A DNA stretch of 64,000 nt, taken from positions 1 to 64,000 of the forward strand of contig JAKFYB010000011.1 of NCBI GenBank assembly GCA_021731085.1. Direction: 5' to 3'. The notes under the pieces are model-generated. The model ran no database searches. It saw nothing but the letters and a program-made list of their open reading frames with translations, and was not told the origin of the DNA. The DNA comes from Dehalococcoidia bacterium. Its GTDB lineage: Bacteria > Chloroflexota > Dehalococcoidia > DSTF01 > JACRBR01. Below, piece after piece: positions 43,242-53,247 of the stretch. How positions within the stretch are numbered: the first letter of the stretch is position 1; each line of letters begins with the position of its first letter. The position numbers and the translations under genes are program-made.

Positions 43242-44318
43242 TCAGGAGATCGTCGCGCGCAATGGCATTCCGCTGAACCGCTCGTAGCGCAGCAATTCTT
43301 CGTCCAGCGCTTGTCGTGCTTCCCGATTGAGTTTTGAGAAGAGCGTGACCTCTGCCTCCAACGCATCTGCGCGTAGCCTGCGTTTCCATCCTCCGACAAC
43401 TTGGCCATCGAGCACGACGAAGTGCGCGGATAGATCATCGCCGGCCAGCTTCGAGAGATCGACGGCTGCGCCAGCGTGTATGCCATCCCGATATGCGAGC
43501 AGGTACTCGTCGTAGTTCGGTAGGAGGCGGATGTGGGGCGAATTCACCTTCCGTGAGCGCGCGTGTCCCGCGAAGTAATACGTGTGGCCGTCGAGGTCGA
43601 AGGCAAAGATGTCCGCCCCCGCGCCTTCGAGGCCACGCTTCGTCGAAGCTACGGTTAACCCTGACCAGAACACAAAATCTCGAACTTGAGCCGGGCCATG
43701 GCTCGTGAAGAAGCGCCTCACGAGCTCCACCAGCGCCTCGTCGCCTGAGAGGCTGCGTGATGTGGAGATGCGTTCATCGCACAGCGCGTACGTCGAATGT
43801 TTGCCGCGCATAGGCCCGCTGCAGATGAGCGCATCCAGCTCTGCCCACATCACGATGAAGGTCAGCCGCTCACCGGCGAGTGCGATACCCGCAGCACGCA
43901 ACTTCGCGGCCAGTTCCTGTCTCGTCAGGAGTGTGCGGTCGCGGAGTGCCTTCGTGAAGACGCGCTTTGCTGTGCGCATCAGTATGGCGTCGATCTCCAA
44001 CTGGCGATAGCGATACGCCATGAGCTGATGGACGCGCGGGCTCGTGAGCGCCTGCATCCAACGCAGGTCTTCGGAGGCGACGAAGTGCCACGTGGGGCGA
44101 AGGATGTGGGTGCGCACGAACTCGCCCTCGTCGTATGATGCCAGCACGCTCGCCCCTGATGCGCTGCGCACGCGTTGGCCGACGCCCCAGAGCGCACCCG
44201 GCAAGTCTTGTGATTGAACAGCGCCGCTGTGGCGGACGACCTGCACCGGCGAGGCGGCAGGTTTGCCCGTGAGGAACTGGTTTCGCAGACGAAGGCGCGT
44301 GATGTCGGCGCTGTTCAC
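43242..44318 (-). CDS. winged-helix AlkZ/YcaQ-like DNA glycosylase family protein
   Basis: A GTG at 44318 starts the 358-residue protein, nine bases after the lepA stop. It belongs to the HTH_42 family (ALWGVGQRVRSASG; HILRPTWHFVASEDLRW; LLPNYDEYLLAYRD). It carries QSQDLPGA, matching the catalytic Q-x-Q motif of AlkZ/YcaQ glycosylases that open interstrand crosslinks or remove bulky alkyl bases. Activity here is inferred. Confidence 0.75.
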   Translation of the reverse strand: MNSADITRLRLRNQFLTGKPAASPVQVVRHSGAVQSQDLPGALWGVGQRVRSASGASVLASYDEGEFVRTHILRPTWHFVASEDLRWMQALTSPRVHQLMAYRYRQLEIDAILMRTAKRVFTKALRDRTLLTRQELAAKLRAAGIALAGERLTFIVMWAELDALICSGPMRGKHSTYALCDERISTSRSLSGDEALVELVRRFFTSHGPAQVRDFVFWSGLTVASTKRGLEGAGADIFAFDLDGHTYYFAGHARSRKVNSPHIRLLPNYDEYLLAYRDGIHAGAAVDLSKLAGDDLSAHFVVLDGQVVGGWKRRLRADALEAEVTLFSKLNREARQALDEELLRYERFSGMPLRATIS

Positions 44319-44327
44319 ACCCGGCCC

Positions 44328-46163
44328 TTACTTCTCGAGACGCAACACGGCCATGAAGGCTTCCTGCGGTATCTCGACGTTGCCGACGCGCTTCATCCGC
44401 TTCTTGCCCTCTTTCTGCTTTTCGAGGAGCTTGCGTTTCCGCGTGATGTCACCGCCGTAGCACTTCGCGAGCACGTTCTTCCGCATCGCCCGGATCGTCT
44501 CACGAGCGATGATCCGGCCACCGATCGCGGCTTGCAAGGGCACATCGAACATCTGGCGCGGGATGAGCGTCTTGAGCTTATCGGTGAGCTGCCGTCCGTA
44601 GTGCACGGCGTTGTCGCGGTGCGTGATCAGCGACAGCGCGTCCACTGGCTCGCCGTTCACAAGAATGTCGAGCTTTACGAGCGGCGCGGCGCGGTACTCA
44701 CGGAACGTGTAGTCGAGGCTGGCGTAGCCCTGCGTGCGTGACTTCAGATTGTCGTAAAAGTCGACCAGGATCTCGGACAAGGGGATGCTGTATTCGAGAA
44801 GGACGCGGCCTTCACCCTTCTTCGTGCCATCATCCTGGACGATGCTGTGCTGTAGGTACTCCGTGCGCTTGTACTCGCCGCGGTTCGTCGTGACGAGCTC
44901 CATGACGGTGCCGATGTAGCGGTCGGGGCAGACGACGCTGATGTCCATCCACGGCTCACGGATTTGGCCGACCTCTTGGGGCGGCGGCAGTTCTGCCGGA
45001 CTGTCGATGACGATCTCATCGCCGTTCGTCTTCGTCACCTGGTACTCGACGCTTGGCGCCGTCGCCAGTAAGTCGAGGTTGTATTCGCGTTCAAGGCGCT
45101 CCTGCACGATCTCCATGTGAAACAGTCCGAGAAAGCCGCAACGAAAGCCAAAGCCAAGCGCTGTCGATGATTCCGGTGTGAAGCCGAGCGCTGCGTCGGT
45201 GAGTTGTAGTTTGTCGAGGGCGTCACGCAGTAGTGGGTACTCGTTCCCTTGCTGCGGATAGATGCCGGCAAAGACCATCGGCTTCGCGGGGCGGTAGCCA
45301 GGCACCGCGTCATCGGCAGGCTTTCCATCGTCAGTGAGCGTGTCGCCGACGCGGCAATCTTTCACCGTTTTCAGGCCCGTCGCGATGTAGCCAACTTCGC
45401 CGATAGTCAACTCTTCGACCGCATCGAGCGCCGGGCGAAACACGCCGACTTCGAGCGGCTCGAACGTGAAGTCCGTCGACATCAGCCGCAACTTCCGTTT
45501 GTTGTCGACGCGGCCATCGATGACGCGGCAGTATGCGATCACGCCTTTGTAGGTGTCCCACTTGCTGTCGAAGATGAGCGCACGTAGGGGCTTGTCACCT
45601 ACACCCGAAGGCGCTGGCACGCGCGCGATGATCGACTCAAGCAGATCCTCTGCGCCGGTGCCTTCCTTCGCTGACGCGAACATGATCTCTTCAGGTGCGA
45701 ACCCCAACGTGTCGACCAACTCCTGCGCGACGCGCTCCGGCTCAGCCGAAGGGAGATCGATCTTATTCACAACCGGAATCAGCGTGAGGTTTGCTTCGAG
45801 CGCGAGGTACACGTTCGCGAGCGTCTGCGCCTGGATGCCCTGCGCTGCATCGACAACGAGCAGCGCGCCCTCACACGCCGCCAGCGCACGCGAGACCTCA
45901 TATCCGAAGTCCACATGCCCGGGCGTGTCGATGAGGTTCAGTTCGTAGGGCGTGCCGGCCTTCGACGTGTACGCCATGCGCACCGCCTTGGCCTTGATCG
46001 TGACGCCCTTCTCGCGCTCGAGATCCATGTCGTCGAGCACCTGCGCGGACATGTCGCGCCGCGAAATCGTGCCCGTCATCTCGAGGAAGCGGTCTGCGAG
46101 CGTCGATTTGCCGTGGTCGATGTGGGCGATGATGCAGAAATTGCGTATCCGTGCTGGCTCCAT
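44328..46163 (-). CDS. lepA: elongation factor 4 (LepA)
   Basis: The 611-residue protein starts at ATG 46163 ([20 protein letters not shown]). It has G1 [10 protein letters not shown]3 [21 protein letters not shown]-like domains III and V and the LepA-only C-terminal domain with [20 protein letters not shown]. It is a ribosome-associated GTPase acting in translocation and subunit biogenesis. Confidence 0.97.
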   Translation of the reverse strand: MEPARIRNFCIIAHIDHGKSTLADRFLEMTGTISRRDMSAQVLDDMDLEREKGVTIKAKAVRMAYTSKAGTPYELNLIDTPGHVDFGYEVSRALAACEGALLVVDAAQGIQAQTLANVYLALEANLTLIPVVNKIDLPSAEPERVAQELVDTLGFAPEEIMFASAKEGTGAEDLLESIIARVPAPSGVGDKPLRALIFDSKWDTYKGVIAYCRVIDGRVDNKRKLRLMSTDFTFEPLEVGVFRPALDAVEELTIGEVGYIATGLKTVKDCRVGDTLTDDGKPADDAVPGYRPAKPMVFAGIYPQQGNEYPLLRDALDKLQLTDAALGFTPESSTALGFGFRCGFLGLFHMEIVQERLEREYNLDLLATAPSVEYQVTKTNGDEIVIDSPAELPPPQEVGQIREPWMDISVVCPDRYIGTVMELVTTNRGEYKRTEYLQHSIVQDDGTKKGEGRVLLEYSIPLSEILVDFYDNLKSRTQGYASLDYTFREYRAAPLVKLDILVNGEPVDALSLITHRDNAVHYGRQLTDKLKTLIPRQMFDVPLQAAIGGRIIARETIRAMRKNVLAKCYGGDITRKRKLLEKQKEGKKRMKRVGNVEIPQEAFMAVLRLEK

Positions 46164-46217
46164 GTGGCTACAGGGTAGCAGCAAGCGAACGCACGGAAAT
46201 GTGGGAGCAGACCTAGA

Positions 46218-47711
46218 CTAGCTTGGGCTGAAGGTGTTCGTCCCGCCGCTGGTGGTCACCGTGCCCTTCGTACCGATCGTCTCGGCCTTCGTCATCGATT
46301 CGAGCAGCCGCCGGTCAGCCGGCGTGTTGGCGATGAAGCGCCGGTCGTCGCTGTCCCGGCCGATAACGATGCCCTGTTCCGGCGCGCCGTCCCGGTTGAA
46401 CACGACGGTGTACGTCTCGATGGTCGCCGCGCCAGACGGCTCGTCGGTAACTTCGGGCTTCGGCCTGGCGTCGACCTCGGCCTGCACGGCCTTGGGATTC
46501 GGGCGCTGCCACGCATTTCGCGGCGGATCTGTGGAGTAGATGCCGGCGGCATGCTTCGTGACGTACCAGCCGTTCGCCGTCACGAGTCCGAGCTTGCCAC
46601 GATCCGCGCGAAGCTTCTCGACCATATTGGCAATGCTGTGTGTGACGTAGTTGTTGCCGGCGCCGCCGAAGTACGGCAAGCCGCCGGTCACTGTCAGTGG
46701 ACGCGGGTCGTTGGCGGCGATGCCCAGTGCGTCGCGTGCGATCTGCACAGCAGACGGAAAGCATGAGTAGATGTCGAAATGCGTAATCTCGCCGATCGTG
46801 ACGCCGGCCATCGCGAGCGTCGCCTCGCCGACGGCGCGGATCGCTGGCGAAGAGTGGAAGTCCTCGCGCTCTCGGATGTACCAGTGGTCGGCCGCTTCGG
46901 CGCCGCCCCAGACGTAGACCCACTGCTCCTCTGGAATGTTGAGGCGTCGAGCCTCGCCAACAGACGTGAGGAGGAGCGCCGCGCCCTGATCGACATCCAT
47001 GATCGCGTTCATCGTCTTGGTGTACGGAAAGCCAATGTAGCGATTGTCGGGCGTCGCAGTAGCGATCTGATGAGCCGTCTTCGCGTCGCGGAACCATGCG
47101 TACGCGTTGCCTGCGGCAACGGCGGAGAATGGCGCGAAGAGTTCGCCGAGAGACTGCTGATGTTCGGCAATCGTACGTCGATAGTGGTGACGGAGCGCGT
47201 TTTCGAAAAGCGGGTAGATGCTTGTTGGAAGCAGCGCGCCGTGCTTGATCTCGTGTTCGGTCGAGCCGGGCCGCGTGTCCCCGACGTCGGCGGCCGGGTT
47301 TCCGCGCGGCGACCAGCCGAGATCGACGCCCTTTGTGCGCGCCCGCCTCGCGGAGTACACGCATTCTGCGCCTGCGATCAGCGCTGTCTTGATTTCGCCG
47401 CGATGGATGGCGTCGGCGACTTCGTTGACCTGCCACTGCGGTGTGTTTCCGCCGACGGCCGTGTAGATCATCTCGCGCGGAGCCACGGCGAGGGCGTTCG
47501 CGAGATCGTGCGCGGGCGCTTTCGAGGGCCACGACAGGTGGTTCACGACGCGCAGCGAGTCGATCTCGTGCAACAGGTCGCCCGCGCCGGCGTCGCGTTC
47601 GGCGAGTCGAGCCGCCTCGGCCATGAGCGCGAGCGGTTCGCGTGGGCGCTCGGTCTCTGGGCGCTGCGTGACCTGCCCGCCGCCGACGATGATAGGTGCG
47701 CGCTCGTCCAT
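46218..47711 (-). CDS. thiolase-like acetyl-CoA acetyltransferase family protein
   Basis: The 497-residue protein has a thiolase fold of the SCPx type (ALIAGAECVYSARRA; FDIYSCFPSAVQ; TGGLPYFGGAGNNYVTH) plus a ~110-residue C-terminal addition. The nucleophile element VNRVCGSG is replaced by VGGNTPQWQVNEV without Cys, so a normal thiolase reaction is doubtful. Members are linked to lipid or steroid side-chain metabolism. Confidence 0.85.
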   Translation of the reverse strand: MDERAPIIVGGGQVTQRPETERPREPLALMAEAARLAERDAGAGDLLHEIDSLRVVNHLSWPSKAPAHDLANALAVAPREMIYTAVGGNTPQWQVNEVADAIHRGEIKTALIAGAECVYSARRARTKGVDLGWSPRGNPAADVGDTRPGSTEHEIKHGALLPTSIYPLFENALRHHYRRTIAEHQQSLGELFAPFSAVAAGNAYAWFRDAKTAHQIATATPDNRYIGFPYTKTMNAIMDVDQGAALLLTSVGEARRLNIPEEQWVYVWGGAEAADHWYIREREDFHSSPAIRAVGEATLAMAGVTIGEITHFDIYSCFPSAVQIARDALGIAANDPRPLTVTGGLPYFGGAGNNYVTHSIANMVEKLRADRGKLGLVTANGWYVTKHAAGIYSTDPPRNAWQRPNPKAVQAEVDARPKPEVTDEPSGAATIETYTVVFNRDGAPEQGIVIGRDSDDRRFIANTPADRRLLESMTKAETIGTKGTVTTSGGTNTFSPS

Positions 47712-47805
47712 TCGGTGCTTCGACTTTCACTTGCTTCCGGCCGACTGCCAGATTACACCGAAGAAGTTGGTCGGGCGATACGGGCGGCATACGATCGCCC
47801 TTCGC

Positions 47806-47811
47806 TATACT
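47806..47811 (+). promoter_or_regulatory. candidate -10 box of tRNA-Glu
   Basis: TATACT lies about 70 bases before the tRNA. No convincing -35 box is seen. A strong hairpin (47822-47843) would lie in the leader. Confidence 0.3.
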
Positions 47812-47821
47812 ACGACTGCTC

Positions 47822-47843
47822 GGGCGGCCACACAGGGCCGCCC
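47822..47843 (+). promoter_or_regulatory. leader hairpin upstream of tRNA-Glu
   Basis: GGGCGGCC and GGCCGCCC make a perfect 8-bp stem with a 6-nt loop. It ends 37 bases before the tRNA. It may be a processing or attenuation structure. Confidence 0.4.
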
Positions 47844-47880
47844 CAACGGCGCTCATGGTGGGCGCCGCTGCGTGTCACGG

Positions 47881-47957
47881 GGCGCCATCGTCTAGGGGCC
47901 TAGGACGCCGCCCTTTCAAGGCGGAGATCGCGGGTTCGAATCCCGCTGGCGCTACCA
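47881..47957 (+). tRNA. tRNA-Glu (UUC)
   Basis: A cloverleaf can be folded: acceptor GGCGCCA with TGGCGCT, anticodon stem CCGCC/GGCGG with loop CTTTCAA (anticodon TTC), T arm GCGGG-TTCGAAT-CCCGC, and an encoded CCA end. The first pair is G1-U72 instead of G-C, which is unusual. It ends six bases from the convergent Vms1-like gene. Confidence 0.9.
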
Positions 47958-47963
47958 CCCAAT

Positions 47964-49013
47964 CTATTTCATGCGAACCGCGTACCTGAGGATGGCGCCT
48001 ACGCCACCGAATGGCTCCATGGCCGGATCGCCGCTGACGACTTCTACGCGTGCGCCCGCGTTGGTGGCGAGCCGCACTAGGTTAGCGCGATCGCTCTCGT
48101 CCGTCGCCTGCGTGTCGTCGAGGACGAGCGTGTCGACCTGTCCGGCCTCTAGTGCGCGGCGTACGTCTGCCGGGCCGCTCGCTGCGAGGCGTCCGCGCTG
48201 GATTTCAGCGATGAGTTGTTCGACAACGCCCGCGCCCTCCTCTGCCTCGATCCTGCGGAGGATTCCTTTCAACTCGGCCGTAATGTCATCGCGACCGGCG
48301 CGAATCTCCATGCGGATCGTGTCTCGCACAAGTGCAGCAACTTGCTGGGATAGTGCGTCGGATATAGCGTCCACGGTTGCTGGATCGCCCGCGAGGACGA
48401 TGTGCTGTGCGGCAACCTCGTCGACCAGTTCGGCGAGCGAGATTGCGGCCTCCGCTGCGAACTCTTCACGCGCTTTGTCCATGCGCCGGCGGTGGCGCTT
48501 CTGCGTTTCGTTTCCGACGGACCTTTGAAATGGCGCTGTATCGGGTCCTGCGACTTCGTCGGCCTGCGCTTGGCGCTTCACAATAAACCGGACAGTGTTG
48601 CTGTCGACGACGGCGATGATGGCGGTTTCATACTCGTCATCGAAGCGCGCGAGCTGAAAAAGATCCGGCGCCGTGCCGTCGGTTACCTGGTTTTCGAACG
48701 GCGCGCCGACCTCGAACGTCTCGAACACGCCTCGTCGGTCGCAGGCGAAGATGGCGAGGCCCTCCGTCGAACGGTCCTTGTCGCTCGTGACAAAGGCCTC
48801 GATACGCGCGGCATCGGCATGAAAGGAGTCGAATGCGGGGCCTCGCGGCGGCAGCGTCTTTCGTATCTCGTTGAGGCGGGCCTTCAGGACAACAAGCCCT
48901 GCTCGAACCGCTGGCCGCTCGCCCGTCGCTTCGGGTCGCACATCCAAATAGATGCTGAGAAAGGGCAAGTCCGATGGTTCGATTTCGGCGAGACGGCGGA
49001 TGTCGTCTTTCAC
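47964..49013 (-). CDS. Vms1/bacterial eRF1-like protein
   Basis: A GTG at 49013 starts the 349-residue protein. It matches the bacterial archaeo-eukaryotic release factor (baeRF/Vms1) family: FLSIYLDVRPE at the start, a central RHRRRMDKAREEFA helix, LVLDDTQATDE and the GGVGAILRY end. The eukaryotic relatives release peptides from stalled ribosomes; no GGQ motif is seen here, so the reaction is uncertain. Confidence 0.75.
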   Translation of the reverse strand: MKDDIRRLAEIEPSDLPFLSIYLDVRPEATGERPAVRAGLVVLKARLNEIRKTLPPRGPAFDSFHADAARIEAFVTSDKDRSTEGLAIFACDRRGVFETFEVGAPFENQVTDGTAPDLFQLARFDDEYETAIIAVVDSNTVRFIVKRQAQADEVAGPDTAPFQRSVGNETQKRHRRRMDKAREEFAAEAAISLAELVDEVAAQHIVLAGDPATVDAISDALSQQVAALVRDTIRMEIRAGRDDITAELKGILRRIEAEEGAGVVEQLIAEIQRGRLAASGPADVRRALEAGQVDTLVLDDTQATDESDRANLVRLATNAGARVEVVSGDPAMEPFGGVGAILRYAVRMK

Positions 49014-49106
49014 GATTTCTGCTCCGATGCTGATAGTTTGCGCTTTCGCCTAGTCTACAGGCAGGGCGGGCCCACGACGACGCGGCCTCTGGCACACTTG
49101 GAACCG

Positions 49107-50177
49107 ATGACCAAAGGACCGCTGCCTTTCGACCCGCCCATCGAGCCGATGCTCGCCAAGTTGTCCACGGCGATTCCGGAAGGCGATGGTTGGTTGTACG
49201 AGCCGAAGTGGGACGGATTCCGAACACTCGTCTTCTTCGATGGCGCGGAAGCGCATCTTCAGAGCCGCGATCTGAAGCCGCTCGCTCGGTACTTCCCGGA
49301 ACTACAGGAATCTCTGCAGCAAGCCCTGCCGGGGCCGATGATCCTCGACGGCGAGGCAGTGATCATGACGGATCACGGCCTCGATTTCGATGCGCTGCAG
49401 ATGCGCATCCACCCCGCCGAGTCGCGCGTGCGGAAGCTCGCCGTGGAAACGCCGTCGTCGTTCGTCGCGTTCGACATGCTCGCTGACGGCGGTGAGGATC
49501 TGCGCGCTCTGCCGTTTGGCGAGCGCCGTAAACGCATGGAAGCACGACTCGCCGCTGTTGGCCCGCCCGTGTTTCTCACACCAGCGACCGAGGACATCGC
49601 GACCGCGCGCGAATGGTTCGAGCAGTTTGAGGGCGCAGGGCTCGATGGCGTGATAGCCAAGCGCACAGACGGCGCGTACCAACCGGGCGTACGCGCGATG
49701 GCCAAGATCAAGCACTTGCGTACGGCGGACTGCGTCGTCGGCGGTCTGCGCTGGTACAAAGACCAGGCAGAACGCGCGATCGGATCGCTGCTGCTCGGCC
49801 TCTACGACGAGGCGGGTGTCCTGCATCTTGTTGGCCATACCTCAAGCTTCAAGGCAGACGAGAAGCGTCGCCTTGCGGATGAACTGCGGCCGTACATCAC
49901 GGATGACGACGAGCACGGCTTCGGCAAAGGCCGCATGCCTGGCTCGCCAAGCCGCTGGACTGGATCCAAAGACCTGAACTGGGTGCGGCTTCGACCAGAC
50001 CTGGTCTGCGAAGTGACGTTTGACCATCTGCAGGGCAACCGATTTCGTCATGCGGCGACATTCAAGCGATGGCGCACGGACAAGCCGCCGGAAGCCTGTA
50101 CATTCGACCAGATCGAGGAGACGCCGTCGTTCGAGCTGGTGAGCATCTTTGCTGAGCAAGGAAAGAAGGCGAAGTGA
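49107..50177 (+). CDS. ATP-dependent DNA ligase (LigC/LigD ligase-domain type)
   Basis: The 356-residue protein starts at ATG 49107. Catalytic Lys34 is in YEPKWDGFR; other nucleotidyl-transferase motifs are LDGEAVI, FVAFDML, LDGVIAKR and AKIKHLR, followed by an OB domain (VCEVTFDHLQGNRFRH). It seals DNA nicks and double-strand breaks. The LigD-type polymerase gene is nearby at 51917; Ku is not in the window. Confidence 0.93.
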   Translation: MTKGPLPFDPPIEPMLAKLSTAIPEGDGWLYEPKWDGFRTLVFFDGAEAHLQSRDLKPLARYFPELQESLQQALPGPMILDGEAVIMTDHGLDFDALQMRIHPAESRVRKLAVETPSSFVAFDMLADGGEDLRALPFGERRKRMEARLAAVGPPVFLTPATEDIATAREWFEQFEGAGLDGVIAKRTDGAYQPGVRAMAKIKHLRTADCVVGGLRWYKDQAERAIGSLLLGLYDEAGVLHLVGHTSSFKADEKRRLADELRPYITDDDEHGFGKGRMPGSPSRWTGSKDLNWVRLRPDLVCEVTFDHLQGNRFRHAATFKRWRTDKPPEACTFDQIEETPSFELVSIFAEQGKKAK

Positions 50178-50560
50178 CTGCAAACGCCAACGAGAGGCGC
50201 GTCCTCGCCGAGAGATTCTTCGATGCCGTGATCGCCGGTGACATAGAGAGCGTCCGCTCGATGTACGCGCCCGATGCCGTCATATGGCATGCCCATACCA
50301 ATGCGGAGCAGTCCGTCGACGAGAACCTGCGAACGCTGGCGGCGGTGGCCAAGTACGTGAAGGACTTCGGCTACGATGACCGGCGCTGCATCGCGACCGA
50401 CACCGGATTCGTCGAACAGCACATCACGCGCGGCATCGCCCCAAACGGGACGCCGTTCTCGATCCCGGCTTGCATTGTGTGCACCATCGTTGACGGCCGC
50501 ATCACGCGGCTGGACGAGTACTTTGACTCTGCTGCCGCAGCGCCCCTGTTGGGGCGCTGA
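50174..50560 (+). CDS. SnoaL/NTF2-like protein
   Basis: A GTG overlapping the ligase stop starts the 128-residue protein. It has the cone fold seen in SnoaL-like proteins: ERFFDAVIAGDIESVRSMYAPDAVIWH and VDGRITRLDEYFD. Function may be isomerase, hydrolase or binding. It is convergent with the P450 gene, with no gap. Confidence 0.8.
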   Translation: MTANANERRVLAERFFDAVIAGDIESVRSMYAPDAVIWHAHTNAEQSVDENLRTLAAVAKYVKDFGYDDRRCIATDTGFVEQHITRGIAPNGTPFSIPACIVCTIVDGRITRLDEYFDSAAAAPLLGR

Positions 50561-51793
50561 CTATTTCGCCACTAGTGTGACGGGCAGCTCCGCGAGTCCG
50601 CGCAATACGAGGTTTTCCTTGTACGGCGGTTCGGCAACCGCAAGCTCCAGTGAGCTTGTGCGCGCTACCAATTCGCCGATAGCTACCTGCCCCTCCACGC
50701 GGGCGAGTGGCGCCCCCAGGCAGAAGTGGATGCCCAAACCGAACGCGATGTGCCGGTTTTCAGCGCGCGTAATGTCGAGTCGTCGTGGGTCTGGAAACTG
50801 CGCCGGATCTCGATTCGCGGCGCCGATCAGCATCGTCGCCTGCTGACCCTTCTTGAGCACCTTGTCTCCGAACGGAATGTCCTCCATGGCCAGTCGGCCC
50901 GTGAGTTGCACAGGAGGGTCGAAGCGCAGTAGTTCCTCGACGGCTGTCTTCAGCAGTTCCGGCCGCTCGCGCAGCATCGCGAGCTGATCCGGATGCTTCA
51001 GCAGTTGCAGCGTGCCGTTGCCGATGAGATTTACGGTCGTCTCGTGACCGGCGATGAGGATCAGAATGCACGTCGAAACGAGTTCTTCGTGCGAGAGCTT
51101 CGAACCTTCGTCCTCCGCCGCGATAAGTGCGCTAATCAGGTCGTCCTTCGGTGCCGCCCGCCGCTTTGCAACGAGTTCCTCGAAGTAGGCATGGAATGCT
51201 TCAAACGTCGATTGCCTCGCTGCCTGTTCTGCGGGTGACAGCAACTCGTCCGGATCAACGCTGCGCGCGGCCTCTTTCGTCCATACACGGAAGCGCACGT
51301 TGTCTTCGACGGGAACACCGAGCATGTCGCAGATGATGGCCACCGGTAGCGGGTAGGCGTAGTCCTCCATAATGTCCACTTCGCCCCGTTCAAGAGCTGC
51401 GTCGAGCAGCCCCGACACAATCTCCTTGATGCGCGGCTTGAGTCCTTCCACCACCTTCGGCGTAAAGGCCTTGTTCACGAGCCCGCGCAGGCGAGTGTGA
51501 TCCGGTGGATCGAGGAAAAGGAACGAGCGGTTCTCCTCAAGCAGCGCGTCGTAGTCGAGCCCCTGGTCGAGTGCCTGCTGGCGGAAATTGTCCGACTTCC
51601 GAAAATCGCTGCTTGCACGCGGGTCACGCAGCAGCGACGTACAGTCCGCGTACCTCGACAGTATCAGGCCGCCGAATGGACTTTCCTGCACTGGATCTTC
51701 GATCAACAAGCGTTGGTAGGTGGGGTACGGGTTCTTGCGAAACTCCGGGTCGAACGGATTGAACGTCACGGCCTGTGTTGCATCTGTCGTCAT
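50561..51793 (-). CDS. cytochrome P450
   Basis: The 410-residue protein has the I-helix oxygen site LIAGHETTVN, the ExxR EELLRFDPP and the heme loop FGLGIHFCLGAPLAR with the Cys ligand. It is soluble and of the bacterial class I type, needing separate ferredoxin partners that are not seen here. The substrate is unknown. Confidence 0.95.
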   Translation of the reverse strand: MTTDATQAVTFNPFDPEFRKNPYPTYQRLLIEDPVQESPFGGLILSRYADCTSLLRDPRASSDFRKSDNFRQQALDQGLDYDALLEENRSFLFLDPPDHTRLRGLVNKAFTPKVVEGLKPRIKEIVSGLLDAALERGEVDIMEDYAYPLPVAIICDMLGVPVEDNVRFRVWTKEAARSVDPDELLSPAEQAARQSTFEAFHAYFEELVAKRRAAPKDDLISALIAAEDEGSKLSHEELVSTCILILIAGHETTVNLIGNGTLQLLKHPDQLAMLRERPELLKTAVEELLRFDPPVQLTGRLAMEDIPFGDKVLKKGQQATMLIGAANRDPAQFPDPRRLDITRAENRHIAFGLGIHFCLGAPLARVEGQVAIGELVARTSSLELAVAEPPYKENLVLRGLAELPVTLVAK

Positions 51794-51916
51794 CGTCGCC
51801 TCCAGAGAGTCCTGATTCGGCGCTCATGATCGCACGTTCGAAGGATGTTGGCTATCAGCCGTGAGTGCAGTTTTCGCAGCAGCATGAGGCCCAGTGAGGC
51901 GCGATATGATTGGCGC

Positions 51917-52921
51917 ATGCCGAAGAAAGCAGTAGAGGTCGATGCTGGGGGCGTGCCCGTCACGATCAGCAACCCTGACAAGGTGTACTTTCCGGAACGC
52001 GGGTATACGAAGCTCCAGGTCGTCGAGTACTTCCTCGCGGTGGCGGACGGAGCGCTGCGCGGAATCTACAACCGGCCCATGGTGCTGAAGCGCTTCGTAA
52101 ACGGCGTCACCGAGGAGCCCTTTTTTCAGAAACGCGCGCCCGACAAGCGGCCGTCCCACGTCCAGACCGCGCACATCACATTCCCGAGCGGTCGCACCGC
52201 AGATCTCGCCGTCGCTGATGAGACTGCCGACTTGATCTGGACGGTCAATTTGGGCTGCGTCGATCTCAATCCATGGCCCGTGCGCGCGCACGACGTCGAT
52301 CATCCGGACGAACTGCGCATCGACCTCGACCCGACGCCAGAGGCCGACTTCGCGATGGTGCGCGAGTGCGCCCTCGTCGTACGAGACGTCCTCGACGAGT
52401 ACGGATACGAAGGCTACCCCAAGACATCGGGCTCACGCGGCATCCACATCAACGTTCGCATCGAGCCGAAGTGGGAGTTTGGCGACGTGCGTCGCAGCGT
52501 CCTTGCGGTTGGACGTGAGGTCGAGAAGCGCGCGCCGTCACTGGCCACGACAAAGTGGTGGAAGGAAGAGCGACATGGCATCTTCATCGACTACAACCAG
52601 AACGCACGCGACCGTACCGTCGCTTCCGCGTACTCGGTGCGTCCGCTGCCGGATGCGCGTGTGTCGTGGCCGTTGACGTGGGATGAGGTCGCGGATGTCG
52701 ATCCGTCGGCGTTCACCATCGAGACGGTGCCAGCGTTGTTCGCGAAACGCGGCGATGCCCACGCCGCAATCGACGACAAGCAGCACTCGCTGCAACCGCT
52801 GCTCGATCTTGTAGCGCGTCACGAGAGCGATGGCATGGGCGAGGCGCCATACCCGCCGCAGTTCCCGAAGGCAGCGGGCGAGCCACGCCGCGTCCAGCCA
52901 TCGAAGCGCAAGAAGGACTGA
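51917..52921 (+). CDS. LigD-type polymerase/primase domain protein
   Basis: The 334-residue protein starts at ATG 51917. It has the LigD-Pol AEP core: YFPERGYTKLQVVEYFLAVA, metal Asp136/138 in LRIDLDPTP and SGSRGIHINVR. It adds nucleotides at breaks during end joining. Ligase (49107) and polymerase are separate genes here, with three unrelated units between them. Confidence 0.92.
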   Translation: MPKKAVEVDAGGVPVTISNPDKVYFPERGYTKLQVVEYFLAVADGALRGIYNRPMVLKRFVNGVTEEPFFQKRAPDKRPSHVQTAHITFPSGRTADLAVADETADLIWTVNLGCVDLNPWPVRAHDVDHPDELRIDLDPTPEADFAMVRECALVVRDVLDEYGYEGYPKTSGSRGIHINVRIEPKWEFGDVRRSVLAVGREVEKRAPSLATTKWWKEERHGIFIDYNQNARDRTVASAYSVRPLPDARVSWPLTWDEVADVDPSAFTIETVPALFAKRGDAHAAIDDKQHSLQPLLDLVARHESDGMGEAPYPPQFPKAAGEPRRVQPSKRKKD

Positions 52922-52958
52922 GGCGCGCGTCCCCGTCGCGGACGAGTAAAGTGGCGAC

Positions 52959-53210
52959 ATGAAAAGCGCCAAGCAGGAAGTATTGTCGTTCGTAGAAGGT
53001 CTGCCTGACGATGTGTCACTTGAGGCGATCCTCATTCATCTGCAGTTCAAACTCGACGTGCTCAATGGAAATGAGCAGTTTCTCTCTGGCAGCACATCGA
53101 ACCAGGACGAAATTCTGCTTAGACTGGAATGCTCGGTCGCTGAACTTGAACGGGGCGAGGGCATCCCCAACAGTACGGTCATCGACTGGCTCGACCGTCA
53201 AGGCCGATAA
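52959..53210 (+). CDS. antitoxin-like small protein
   Basis: The 83-residue protein starts at ATG 52959. Its layout ([20 protein letters not shown], then a helical C-terminus) resembles antitoxins of ParE/RelE-type pairs. No toxin gene follows; the next gene is the acyl-CoA mutase. It may be an orphan antitoxin. Confidence 0.5.
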   Translation: MKSAKQEVLSFVEGLPDDVSLEAILIHLQFKLDVLNGNEQFLSGSTSNQDEILLRLECSVAELERGEGIPNSTVIDWLDRQGR

Positions 53211-53247
53211 AATTGCCGCTCGCCCAACTGCTCCATACACTTCCACC

